From SHVO01 sp041905795 (GTDB lineage Bacteria > Pseudomonadota > Alphaproteobacteria > Rhodospirillales > Rhodospirillaceae): a DNA stretch of 64,000 nucleotides. Positions 8,125 to 16,814 of the stretch are shown here, piece by piece (position 1 is the first letter of the stretch; every line of letters begins with the position of its first letter). A model generated the notes under the pieces. The model saw only the letters and a program-made list of their open reading frames with translations, was not told where the DNA came from and ran no database searches. The DNA lies in assembly GCA_041905795.1 (NCBI GenBank), contig JAYRKL010000003.1, forward strand, positions 1-64,000, in the 5' to 3' direction. Both the position numbers and the translations under genes were made by a program.

Positions 8125-10155
8125 CTATACTTTCACGGTGCGGCTGCTGGCCGGCCACAGCCGCGGATCGGACGGCAGATAACCGTACTCGTCGCGCTTG
8201 GCGAGTTCCGCGCGGTACTTGTCGTCATAGTCGGGAATCGCCAGGAGTTCGACGTCATCCTGGTCGAGAGAAATGCCGATATCGTTATAGACATCGAGGT
8301 TGGTGAGATCCGGACGCGGCATCTTGCCGGAGGTGTATTCCTCCCACATGCGCGCATAGAGGTCCTCGAGGCTGCGCACCAGGAGCGGCGTGTCGAACAA
8401 CACGCAGGTATCGCGGCCGGCCTTGAGGCGCGCGCGCAAGGCTTCGCGCTTGTCCCGGTCCTTGCCGAGTTCGATCGCCCTGGCGACGTATTCGTCGGGC
8501 GTGGCGCACACCAGGTCGGCCAGCCCCGCGGAGCTGATCAGGCTGCCGCAGACACGCGCGGCGAAACCGCGGCCCGCCAGGGTGAGCACCGGAACGCCCA
8601 TCCACAGCGCGTCCGAACAGGTGGTATGCGCGCCGTAGGGCGAGGTATCGAGGAACAGGTCGGCCAAAGGATAGCGCGCGAGGTGATGCGGATTGCTGCG
8701 CTTGCCGGCGAACAGAATGCGCGCCGGATCGACGCCGGCGGCCTGCGCCTGTTCCTTGAGGCGGACATTGGTGGTTTCGATGCCTTCCAGCAGCCACAAG
8801 ACCGACCCGGGCACTTCCTTGAGGATCGTCATCCACCGCGACCAGGTGAAGTGCGTGATCTTATGGACGCCGTTGAAGCAGCAGAAGATGGTGCCGTCTT
8901 CCGGCAATCCGTTTTCGGCGCGGGTCGGCACAACCTGGGCCACCTGCCGGCCGCGATCGTTGGGCTGGTAGCAGGGAATGCGCATCACCCGTTCCGAATA
9001 ATACTTCTCGCTGCCCGGCGGGATGATGAAATCGTCGGCGATGATGTAATGGAAATAGGGGCTTCCCAGCGTGCCCGGATAGCCCAGCCAGTTGACGTTG
9101 ATCGGCGCCGGGCTCATCGAGAACACCTTTGTGCGCGCGCCGTTGGTGTAGCCGTTGAGGTCGACCAGGATCTCGATGCCGTCGGCGGCGATCCGCTCGG
9201 CGGCCTGCTCGTCGCTCATGCCGGCGAGGTCCAGCCAGTGGTCGCTGGTCTGTTTCACCTTTTGGTGAATCGCGTCGGCGGCGGCGATGCCGCAGTAGTA
9301 GACGAACACCTCGACCTTCTCGCGGTCGTGCAGTCCGTAGATTTCGGCGGTCAGGAAACCCACCGCATGTTCGCGCAGGTCGGATGAGACATAGCCGATT
9401 TTACGCCGCTTCGGATGGGCCGCCGCCCTGATCCCGGCGTGACCGTGATGGTAGGTGGATTTGGGCCGGCCGACGTCGTCGCGCGCATAGATATAGGCGT
9501 TGGCGAGCTGCAGCAGGGGGTCGTCGGTATAGGCGTCGAGCGACAGGGTCGAGATCCCGTCGAGGAGCTGCTTGCGGGTGACCGTCGACCAAGGCTTGAT
9601 CACCGGCCACTTGCACTGGCGCTGGCGCAACGACACCCAGTGTTGAATCACGTCGGACTGGTCGTGGTTGATCTCCAGGCTCAGGCGGAGCGCGTCCTCG
9701 GCATGGGCGTCAAAATTGGACTTTTCGAGAAGGCGCCCGATCTGCTTCAGCGCCGACAGTTTGTAGTTCACGTTCTCGCCGTTCACGGCGGAGAGGCGGT
9801 TGGACACCGTATACCACTGCGAGACGCCGTCGCCGTTCAGGCCCATGCGTTCCAGCACGTGGCCGTAGTTGATGTAGGCCGGATAGAAATCCGGGTTGAT
9901 GCGCACCGCCTCGGACAAGGCGTGGCGCGCGCCCTCGAGGTCGCCGGTGTTGCTGAGAACCACGGCGTGATTGAAGTGGATGGCGTAGACCACCGGGTTG
10001 TCGGCGTTGTGCTCGAGCCAGGTCTTGTAGAGCATCGAAACGGCCGACATCTCGCCGGCGGCCTGCAAGGTGCCGGCGGCGTTGAGAAGCTCCATGACCG
10101 TGAGCGTGCGCTCGAGCGAACGTTTCAGGGCGTCGGCTAGAAGATCGGCGATCAT
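8125..10155 (-). CDS. OGT/SPINDLY-type O-linked glycosyltransferase (GT41) with TPR-like N-terminus
   Basis: 676 residues. The N-terminal 180 residues are helical and TPR-like; residues 250-600 carry the GT41 catalytic region. Visible motifs: KIGYVSSDLREHAVGFL (252-268, His263 aligning with the conserved catalytic-region His of OGT), DLNGYTNGAR (332-341), NWLGYPGT (355-362), FNGVHKITHF with Lys432 (the diphosphate-binding Lys), and DTSPYGAHTTCSDALW with His510, Thr511, Thr512 and Asp515 (nucleotide-sugar site). GT41 enzymes transfer GlcNAc or another sugar to Ser/Thr hydroxyls in the cytoplasm. The gene lies between two genes for Thr-rich repeat proteins, so these are the obvious candidate acceptors (inference). 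It is probably co-transcribed with the methyltransferase downstream; two hairpins separate it from the upstream 1533-residue gene. Confidence 0.92.
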   Translation of the reverse strand: MIADLLADALKRSLERTLTVMELLNAAGTLQAAGEMSAVSMLYKTWLEHNADNPVVYAIHFNHAVVLSNTGDLEGARHALSEAVRINPDFYPAYINYGHVLERMGLNGDGVSQWYTVSNRLSAVNGENVNYKLSALKQIGRLLEKSNFDAHAEDALRLSLEINHDQSDVIQHWVSLRQRQCKWPVIKPWSTVTRKQLLDGISTLSLDAYTDDPLLQLANAYIYARDDVGRPKSTYHHGHAGIRAAAHPKRRKIGYVSSDLREHAVGFLTAEIYGLHDREKVEVFVYYCGIAAADAIHQKVKQTSDHWLDLAGMSDEQAAERIAADGIEILVDLNGYTNGARTKVFSMSPAPINVNWLGYPGTLGSPYFHYIIADDFIIPPGSEKYYSERVMRIPCYQPNDRGRQVAQVVPTRAENGLPEDGTIFCCFNGVHKITHFTWSRWMTILKEVPGSVLWLLEGIETTNVRLKEQAQAAGVDPARILFAGKRSNPHHLARYPLADLFLDTSPYGAHTTCSDALWMGVPVLTLAGRGFAARVCGSLISSAGLADLVCATPDEYVARAIELGKDRDKREALRARLKAGRDTCVLFDTPLLVRSLEDLYARMWEEYTSGKMPRPDLTNLDVYNDIGISLDQDDVELLAIPDYDDKYRAELAKRDEYGYLPSDPRLWPASSRTVKV

Positions 10156-10164
10156 CCTTAGAAT

Positions 10165-10206
10165 CCAAAAAGAAAGGGCCCCAACATGCTGGTTGTGGCC
10201 CTTTTT
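10165..10206 (-). terminator. Rho-independent terminator after the 1533-residue repeat gene
   Basis: On the minus strand AAAGGGCC pairs with GGCCCTTT (10197-10204 with 10173-10180), followed by C and a T run. It lies in the 103-base gap between the giant repeat gene and the GT41 gene. Read-through to GT41 would be needed if both are one transcript. Confidence 0.75.
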
Positions 10207-10220
10207 GGTAAAGGATGTCT

Positions 10221-10250
10221 AAAACCCGGCCCCTGGCGGGGCCGGGTCTT
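10221..10250 (-). terminator. Second GC-rich hairpin in the same gap
   Basis: CCCGGCCCC and GGGGCCGGG flank a short loop, followed on the minus strand by TTTT. It lies directly after the giant repeat gene's stop, upstream of the first terminator, so the giant gene is followed by two hairpins in tandem. Confidence 0.65.
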
Positions 10251-10258
10251 GAGCGAGG

Positions 10259-13200
10259 CTAGATCAGCGCCGCGAACTGCGTGGTGCTCATGTAGCCGAT
10301 CTGGGTCGTGGTGAAGGCCTGGACCTGGGCCTGGTTCAGCACACCCAGCTGGGTGGTGGTCAGGCCGTTGATCTGCACCGAGGTGAAGGCCGCGATGTCC
10401 GTGGTCTCGATCCCCTTGATCTGCGTCGTCGTCAGCGCGCCGATCTGGGTCGTGGTGAACACCGTGAACTGGGTGGTGGTCAGCGCCCCGATGCCGGTGG
10501 CGGTGAAGCCGCCGATCTGGACCGTGCTCATCGACGCGATATCGGAGGTCGTCAGGCTCGCGACCTGGAGGGTCGTCAGCACGCCGATCTGCAGTGTGCT
10601 CAACCCGCCGATCTGGGTCGTGGTCATCGCCGCCAGGTTGGCGGTTGACAGCCCCTTGATCGTGGTGGTGCTGATGGTGCCCACCTGGCTGGTGCCCAGG
10701 GCCGTGATCGCCGTGGTCGTCAGGGCATTCAGCTGGGTGAAGGTCATCTGGCCAACCTGGGTCGTGCTGAGAGCGCCGACCTGGAGGGTGGTGAACGCAT
10801 TGACGAAGGTGGTCGACAGGCCCGAGATCTGCGTCGACCTGATGCTGCTGACCTGCGTCGTCGACAGCGCCACGATATCGGCCGTGGTGAAGGCGTTGAA
10901 TTGCGAGGTCGTCAGCGCACCGATCTGGACCGTGTTCAGGGCGCCGACCTGGACGGTCGTCAGCGCGGTGATGTCGGTGAGCGACAGCGACGATACCTGC
11001 GTCGTGGTCAGCGCGCCGATCTGGGTGGTGGTGAACACCGCCACCGCCGTGGTCGACAGGCCCTTGATCTGCGTCACGGTCAGGTTGCCCACCTGCGACG
11101 TCGTCATCGACGCGACCGCCGTGGTGGTGAGCGCGTTGAGCTGCGTGGTGGCGAAGTTGCTGACCTGGGTGGTCGTCATCGCGCCGATCTGCGTCGTGGT
11201 CAGGGCGCCGGCGAAGGTCGTGGACAGGCCCTTGACCTGGGTCGTGGTCAGGTTGCCGACCTGCGTGGTCGAGAGGCTCGCGACGGTCGCGGTCGCCAGC
11301 GCATTGAGCTGCGTCGACGCCAAGGCCTGGATGTTGGTGGTCGTCATCGCGCCGATCTGCGTCGTGGTGAACGCCGAGACCGACGTGGTGGCGAGGCCCT
11401 TCACCTGCGTCGACGTCAGGCTGCTGATCTGCGTGGTCGACATATTGGCCAGGGTCGTGGTGGTGAGCGCGTTCAGCTGCGTGGTGGCCAGCGCGCCGAT
11501 CTGCACGGTGGTCATGGCGCCGATCTGCGTGGTCGAGAGCGCGCGCACTTCGGACGTGGTCAGGCTCTTGATCTGCGTGGTCGTGATCGCGCTGATCTGG
11601 GTCGTGGTCAGGGTCTGCATGAACGTAGTCGACAGGCCCTTGACCTGGGTCGTGGTCAGGCCGGCGACCGTGGTGGTCGACAGGCCCGAGACCGCGGTGG
11701 TGGTGAGCGCGTTCAGCTGCGTGGTGGCGAAGTTGCTGATCTGCGTCGTCGTCAGCGAGCTGACCTGCGTGGTCGACAGGGCGCCCATGACGGTGGTCGA
11801 CAGGCCCTTGACCTGGGTGGTGGTCAGGTTGCCGATCTGGGTCGTGGTCAGCGAGACGATCACGTTGGTCGCCAGCGCATTCAGCTGGGTCACCGACAGC
11901 GCGCCGATCTGCACGCTCGAGAGCGTGGCCATCTGCGTGGTCGACAGCGCGGTCATGACGGTGGTCGACAGGCCCTTGATCTGGGTCGTCGTCAAGCTGC
12001 CGACCTGCGTGGTCGACAGATTGGCGAAGCTGGTGGTCGACATCGCGCCCAGCTGGGTACCGGAGAACGTGCCGATCTGGACGGTGGTGAGCGCGCCGAC
12101 CTGGGTGGTGGTCAGGCCCGACATTTCCGTGGTCGACAGCGACTTGATCTGGGTGGTGGTCAACGATCCGATCTGAGTCGTGGTCAGGGCGCTGAAGGCG
12201 GTGGTGGTCAGACCGCCAATCTGCGTACCGGTCAGCGAGCCGACCTGCGTGGTCGACAGCGTGGCGACGGCCGTGGTCGTCAGAGCGCTCAGCTGCGTAC
12301 CCGAGAGTTGCTGCAGATTGGTGGTGGTCATCGCGCCGATCTGAGTCGTGGTCAGGGCGGTGATGGCGGTGGTGGCCAGGCCCTTGATCTGGGTCGTGGT
12401 CAGGTTGGCGATCTGGGTGGTGTTGAAGGTCGCGATTTCGGTGGTGGTCATCGCGTTCAGCTGGGCGGTCGCGAAGCCCTGCACCTGGGTCGTCGACAGG
12501 GCGCCGATCTGCGTCGTCGTCAACGCCGCAGCGGCGGTGGTCGACAGGAAGCCGATCTGGGTCTTGGTCAGCGCGCCGACCTGCGTCGTCGAGAAGGTGA
12601 CGAGTTGGGTCGTGGTCAGCTGATCGAGCTGCGCGTCGGTCAGCGTGCCGACCTGGGCGGTCGTCATCGCGCCGATCTGGGCGGTGGTCAGAGAGCGGAT
12701 GTCGGTGGTCGAGAACGCCTGGAACTGCGTGGTCGACAGGGTGCCGATCTGGGTGGTGGTCAGCGCCACCACGGCGGTGGTCGACAGGCCCTTGATCTGG
12801 GTCGTGGTCAGGCTGCCGACCTGCGTGGTGGTCATGCTCGCGACCGCGCTCGTGGTCAGCGCATTGAGCTGGGTGAACGAGAAGCCCTGCACCTGGGTCG
12901 TGGTCATGGCGCCGATCTGCGTCGTCGTCAGCGCCGCGGTGGCGGTGGTCGAGAGGAAGCCGATCTGGGTCTTGGTCAGCGCGCCGATCTGCGTGGTCGA
13001 GAAGGTGGCCACGGCGGTGGTGGTGAGCTGGTCAAGCTGCGCGTCGGTCAGCACGCCGATCTGCACGGTCGTCAGCGCGCCCACCTGGATGGTGGTGATG
13101 GCGCTGAGTTCGGTGGTGGTGATCGCCTTGACCTGGGTCGTGGTCAGGGCGCTGATCTGGGTGGTGGTCAGGACCGCGAAGTTGGTGGTCGTCAAGCCGG

Positions 13201-14860
13201 CGATCTGGGTCGCGGTCAGGTTGGAGACCTGGCTCGTGGTCAGCGTGGCGACGTCGGTGGTGGTCAGCGCGTTCAACTGCGTGGTGCTGAAAACGCCGAG
13301 GCTGGTGGTCGACAGCGCGCCCACCTGCGTCGTCGTCAGCGCGGTGACGGCGGTGGTGGACAGGCCCTTCACCTGAGTCGTGGTCAAGGCGCCCACCTGG
13401 CTGGTGGACAGGTTGGCGAAGGTGGTCGTGGTCAGCGCATTGAGCTGCGTGGTCGACAGTCCGCCGATCTGCACGGTCGACAGGGCGCCGATCTGCGTGG
13501 TCGACAGCGCCTGGACGGCGGCGGTCGACAGGAAGCCGACCTGGGTCTTGGTCAGCGCGCCGATCTGGGTGGTCGAGAAGGTGGCGACGGCCGTGGTCGT
13601 CAGGGCGTCAAGCTGGGTGTCGCCCAGCACGCCGACCTGCACGGTCGTCAGGGCGCCCACCTGCGTGGTGGTCAGCGCCTGCATGTTGGTGGTCGACAGG
13701 CCCTTCACCTGGGTGGTGGACAGGGCGCCGATCTGCGTGGTGGTGAGCACCGCGAAGTGCGTGGTGTTCAGTCCGGCCAACTGGGTGACGGTCAGCACGC
13801 CGACCTGGGTGGTAGTCAACGAGGTCGTGGCGGTCGTGGTCAGCGCGTTCAGCTGGGTGGTGGTGAACACCGCGACGTTGGTGGTGGTCAGCGCGCCGAC
13901 CTGGGTGGTGGAGATGGCGGTGACGAACGTCGTCGACAGCCCCTTCACCTGGGTCGCGGTCAGATTGCCGACCTGCGACGTGGTGAACGCCGAGATTTCC
14001 GTGGTGGTCAGCGCGTTCAGCTGCGTGGTCAGGAAGCCCTGGACCTGGGTCGTGGACAGCGCGCCGATCTGCGTGGTCGACAGCGCGGCCGCCGCGGTGG
14101 TCGACAGGAAGCCGATCTGGGTCTGGGTCAGCGCGCCGATCTGGGTGGTGCTGAACGTGGCGATGGCGGTGGTCGACAGCGAATCGAGCTGGGTGTCGCC
14201 GAGAACCCCGATCTGCACGGTGGTCAAGGCGCCGACCTGGGTGGTCGTGATCTGCTGGACCTGGGTGGTGGTGAGCGCCTTGATCTGGGTCGTGGTCAGG
14301 GCGCCGATCTGGGTGGTGGTGAACGCCGTTGTCTTGGTGGTCTGGAGGCCGGAGATCTGAGTCGCCGTCAGGTTCGAGACCTGTACCGTCGACAGGGTCG
14401 CGACATCGGTCGTGGTCAGCGCGTTGAGCTGCGTGGTCGAGAAATTGGTGATCTGGGTGGTGGTCAGCGCGCCAACCTGCGTGGTCGTCAGCACCGTCAC
14501 CAGGGTTGTGTTGAGGCCCTTGATCTGGGTGGTGTTCAGCCCGCCGATCGACGTGGTCGAGAGGCTGGCGAAGGCCGTGGTGTTGATGGCGTTGACCTGA
14601 GCGGTCGACAGCGCCTGGAGCTGGGTCGAGGTCAGAACCCCGATCTGCGTGGTCGAGATGATGCCCCAGTCGGCGGTGCCGAAGCCCGCGACCTGCGTCG
14701 AGGTCAGCACGCCCAGCTGCGTGGTGGTGAACGCGCTGAACTGCGTGGTGGTGAAATACCCCAGCTCTGTGGCGCTGAAACCTGCGACCTGAGTCGTGGA
14801 GAACGTCGCGACCTGCGTGGTCGGGTACGACTGGATCTGGGTCTGGCTGAGATTGCTCAT
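10259..14860 (-). CDS. Giant octapeptide-repeat protein, 191 uninterrupted units (1533 residues)
   Basis: Function unknown. MSN, then exactly 191 octads with no gap or insertion, then LI (3 + 191 x 8 + 2 = 1533). The consensus is L-[T/S]-T-T-Q-[I/V/L]-x-[A/G]. Roughly a third of residues are Thr; I see no Cys, no signal peptide, no transmembrane segment and no RTX motif. Octads 28-51 and 52-75 are two copies of a 24-octad super-repeat; QLNA units recur at spacings of 7, 10 or 17. Position-5 Gln is substituted every 3 or 4 octads throughout (mean 3.43). The start is supported by AGGAG nine bases before ATG. The ends match those of the 806-residue paralogue. The upstream T1SS genes on the same strand suggest export, and the neighbouring GT41 suggests glycosylation; both are inference. 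The 24-base DNA period also creates long false reading frames on the opposite strand. Confidence 0.92.
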   Translation of the reverse strand: MSNLSQTQIQSYPTTQVATFSTTQVAGFSATELGYFTTTQFSAFTTTQLGVLTSTQVAGFGTADWGIISTTQIGVLTSTQLQALSTAQVNAINTTAFASLSTTSIGGLNTTQIKGLNTTLVTVLTTTQVGALTTTQITNFSTTQLNALTTTDVATLSTVQVSNLTATQISGLQTTKTTAFTTTQIGALTTTQIKALTTTQVQQITTTQVGALTTVQIGVLGDTQLDSLSTTAIATFSTTQIGALTQTQIGFLSTTAAAALSTTQIGALSTTQVQGFLTTQLNALTTTEISAFTTSQVGNLTATQVKGLSTTFVTAISTTQVGALTTTNVAVFTTTQLNALTTTATTSLTTTQVGVLTVTQLAGLNTTHFAVLTTTQIGALSTTQVKGLSTTNMQALTTTQVGALTTVQVGVLGDTQLDALTTTAVATFSTTQIGALTKTQVGFLSTAAVQALSTTQIGALSTVQIGGLSTTQLNALTTTTFANLSTSQVGALTTTQVKGLSTTAVTALTTTQVGALSTTSLGVFSTTQLNALTTTDVATLTTSQVSNLTATQIAGLTTTNFAVLTTTQISALTTTQVKAITTTELSAITTIQVGALTTVQIGVLTDAQLDQLTTTAVATFSTTQIGALTKTQIGFLSTTATAALTTTQIGAMTTTQVQGFSFTQLNALTTSAVASMTTTQVGSLTTTQIKGLSTTAVVALTTTQIGTLSTTQFQAFSTTDIRSLTTAQIGAMTTAQVGTLTDAQLDQLTTTQLVTFSTTQVGALTKTQIGFLSTTAAAALTTTQIGALSTTQVQGFATAQLNAMTTTEIATFNTTQIANLTTTQIKGLATTAITALTTTQIGAMTTTNLQQLSGTQLSALTTTAVATLSTTQVGSLTGTQIGGLTTTAFSALTTTQIGSLTTTQIKSLSTTEMSGLTTTQVGALTTVQIGTFSGTQLGAMSTTSFANLSTTQVGSLTTTQIKGLSTTVMTALSTTQMATLSSVQIGALSVTQLNALATNVIVSLTTTQIGNLTTTQVKGLSTTVMGALSTTQVSSLTTTQISNFATTQLNALTTTAVSGLSTTTVAGLTTTQVKGLSTTFMQTLTTTQISAITTTQIKSLTTSEVRALSTTQIGAMTTVQIGALATTQLNALTTTTLANMSTTQISSLTSTQVKGLATTSVSAFTTTQIGAMTTTNIQALASTQLNALATATVASLSTTQVGNLTTTQVKGLSTTFAGALTTTQIGAMTTTQVSNFATTQLNALTTTAVASMTTSQVGNLTVTQIKGLSTTAVAVFTTTQIGALTTTQVSSLSLTDITALTTVQVGALNTVQIGALTTSQFNAFTTADIVALSTTQVSSIRSTQISGLSTTFVNAFTTLQVGALSTTQVGQMTFTQLNALTTTAITALGTSQVGTISTTTIKGLSTANLAAMTTTQIGGLSTLQIGVLTTLQVASLTTSDIASMSTVQIGGFTATGIGALTTTQFTVFTTTQIGALTTTQIKGIETTDIAAFTSVQINGLTTTQLGVLNQAQVQAFTTTQIGYMSTTQFAALI
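13052..14203 (-). repeat. Tandem 576-bp super-repeat (2 full copies) inside the giant gene
   Basis: Octads 28-51 and 52-75 align unit by unit, for example LGDTQLDS/LGDTQLDA, FSTTQIGA/FSTTQIGA, LTQTQIGF/LTKTQVGF and FTTTQLNA/FSTTQLNA. The unit start falls at base 14203, then 13627, then 13051, exactly 576 bases apart. Partial copies extend on both sides: octads 16-27 resemble the second half, and octads 76-83 and 93-100 the first third. Confidence 0.85.
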
Positions 14861-15368
14861 CGCGTTGCACTCCTAACGAGGGCGTTTTTCTTGGCTTCTG
14901 CCGGTGAAGAATTGAGCTGACGCACGGCTTTTGCCGCGGAAACCGCGCCAAAACCGGGGATGTCTGTGGCTGAAGAGCCGACTCGCAGCTGTGGCGCGAG
15001 GGCGGAATTCCGCTTCAAAGCGGAGGGCGTGACAGCGTTAAACATTGGTCATCTCAATTCTAGAGATATCGAAAATAGGGACTTCGCCCCATTTGCCACT
15101 AGCTGCGGGTTGTATCCGATCGACCCCCGAGCGGCAAGCAAAAGTTGCGAGAGTTTCCGGCCCCTGCGCTTTCCCCGCGCGGCGGCCGGAAAAATTCCTG
15201 TGTTTTTCAATATCTTGTGGGTGTGGGCGCAAAATGAACGCACCTATTGATAGCGGACTCGATCCGGGATTCAGTGCCTCTGCCGCGGTTTCGGCGGCGT
15301 CGAGGAGTGGGTTTTTAACCCAATCCGGCGCGCCGCCGTGAGGTTCGCGAAACCGATTCGGGAGTCCC
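14861..15368. other. Intergenic region upstream of the giant repeat gene (508 bp)
   Basis: No convincing gene: short open frames on both strands lack ribosome sites and family features. It must hold the promoter of the minus-strand giant gene and the 3' end of the HlyD transcript. I could not identify a clear -35/-10 pair or a terminator. Confidence 0.5.
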
Positions 15369-16814
15369 TTACGGCTCACGGATGCTCTCCGACAGGCCGC
15401 GGGTGATGGGGTTGAGGAAGTAGCCGAGCACGCTCCGGGAGCCGACCTTGATTTCGGCGCTCATGGTCATGCCGGGGATGAGCTTCGAGCCGGCCGGCAT
15501 GTTGTCGAGCTTGCTGTCGGTGATCTCGACCAGGGCGCGGTGATAGGCGCCGCTGGCGTCCTGGGTGGGCTTGGAGAGCACCGAACCCGGACCATTGGCG
15601 TTGAACGATTCCTCGCCGATCGACAACAGGCGGCCCTTCATCATGCCGTGGATCTGGTAGGGGAAAGCGTCGACCTTCACCACCACCTCATCCCCGATGT
15701 GCGCGTAACCGATGTCGCTGGAATTGATCATCGCTTCGGCCACCAGTTCGGCGTTGGACTGGACGATGGTGATCAGCGGCTCGCCGGCCGCGACCACCGA
15801 CCCGACCGAGCGCTTGGCCACGTCGAGCACCACGCCGTCCACCGGTGAATTGAGCACCACCAGGTCGTTGACCAGGGACGCCTTGGAGATGCCGTCGCCG
15901 ATCTTGGCGGCCTCGTTACGGGCGCTGACCAGGCTTTCGAGCGTGCGGTTGCGCCAGTCGTTGACGAAGGCGAGGCGCTCGGCCTGCTTGGATTGCAGGT
16001 CGTGCTGCAGCTCGACCAGATGATTGTCGGCGTCCTTATAGGCCTGTTCGATGCGCACGCGCGCCGCCTGGGCTTCGACGTAATTGAGCTTGGAGCCGAT
16101 CTGCTTTTCCAGCATGGAGCCGCGCATGGTCTCGATCTGCCTGGCGAGGTCCAGCTGCTGCGCCTGCGAGGCCTTGTCGATCTCGGTGGTGCGGATATTG
16201 GCTTTGCGCTGATTCAGGCCCTCGTCAAAGACCCGGAGCTGCGCGTCGTACTGGGCGGAGCGCTGCTCGTACAGGGACTGCTGCAGTTTCTCCTCGGGCG
16301 TCGCGTTGGCGGCGGCGATGAACGGCTTGCCGTCCAGTTCGGCTTCCAGGCGCGTGATCTGGGAGACCAGAAGCCGCTGCTGTGTCGACAGCGACGCCAG
16401 ATCGGCGCGGGCGAATGTCGGGTCGAGGGTGGCAAGCAGTTCGCCTTTGCGCACCACATCGCCCTGCTTGACCTTGAGTTCGCGGACGATGCCGCGGTCC
16501 AGAGGCTGCAGCATCACCGGCGGGGTCGCGGTGGTCAGGCGCCCGGCGCCCACCACCACCTTGTCCACTTTCACCAGCGCCATGGCGAGCACGGTCACCA
16601 GGAACATGAGCCCGATGACCAGATGCATGCCGCGCATGAAGCGATGCGGGCGCTCGGCGCAAATCTCGTCGATCGGGTCCTGGAACGCGATGGCGTCCTC
16701 GAGCACCTGGGGCGCCTGCGAGAACGACATCAGCCATTGCGAGGAATCGATCGTGCGCCGGCGGATATCCGCGGCGCTCTTCTTGATGCGTTCGGGCGAC
16801 AGCAGCTTCATCAT
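15369..16814 (-). CDS. HlyD-family type I secretion periplasmic adaptor
   Basis: 481 residues from the ATG whose last bases overlap the ABC transporter stop (ATGA). One membrane segment (about residues 63-83) follows a cytoplasmic N-terminal stretch. The first lipoyl-like half lies at about residues 85-140 (GRLTTATPPVMLQPLDRGIV). A long coiled-coil hairpin follows to about residue 310, then the second half (NSPVDGVVLDVAKRSVGSVV) and a beta-barrel region ending in PGMTMSAEIKVGSRS, the typical HlyD/PrtE C-terminus. It bridges the inner-membrane ABC transporter and an outer-membrane TolC-type channel; no channel gene is visible in the window. It is translationally coupled to the ABC gene. Confidence 0.95.
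   Translation of the reverse strand: MMKLLSPERIKKSAADIRRRTIDSSQWLMSFSQAPQVLEDAIAFQDPIDEICAERPHRFMRGMHLVIGLMFLVTVLAMALVKVDKVVVGAGRLTTATPPVMLQPLDRGIVRELKVKQGDVVRKGELLATLDPTFARADLASLSTQQRLLVSQITRLEAELDGKPFIAAANATPEEKLQQSLYEQRSAQYDAQLRVFDEGLNQRKANIRTTEIDKASQAQQLDLARQIETMRGSMLEKQIGSKLNYVEAQAARVRIEQAYKDADNHLVELQHDLQSKQAERLAFVNDWRNRTLESLVSARNEAAKIGDGISKASLVNDLVVLNSPVDGVVLDVAKRSVGSVVAAGEPLITIVQSNAELVAEAMINSSDIGYAHIGDEVVVKVDAFPYQIHGMMKGRLLSIGEESFNANGPGSVLSKPTQDASGAYHRALVEITDSKLDNMPAGSKLIPGMTMSAEIKVGSRSVLGYFLNPITRGLSESIREP

Noticed and set aside
4809..14860. Tandem 24-bp repeats as a CRISPR array or minisatellite
   Set aside because: There is no repeat-spacer alternation, the period is a whole number of codons and the frame is open throughout, so it is coding repeat.
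4809..14860. RTX-type calcium-binding nonapeptides in the octad proteins
   Set aside because: No GGxGxD motif is present; the unit is eight residues and almost free of Asp/Gly pairs.
10901..14920. 1339-codon open frame on + opposite the giant repeat gene (and similar ones at 10308-12176 and 5253-7220)
   Set aside because: It is a shadow of the 24-base period: an Arg/Gly/Asp-rich or Val/Cys-rich product with no start site or domain. The minus frame has hydrophobic/polar order and conserved ends.
14957..15379. Short open frames on both strands in the gap upstream of the giant gene
   Set aside because: No ribosome sites, no domain features, and mutually overlapping frames.
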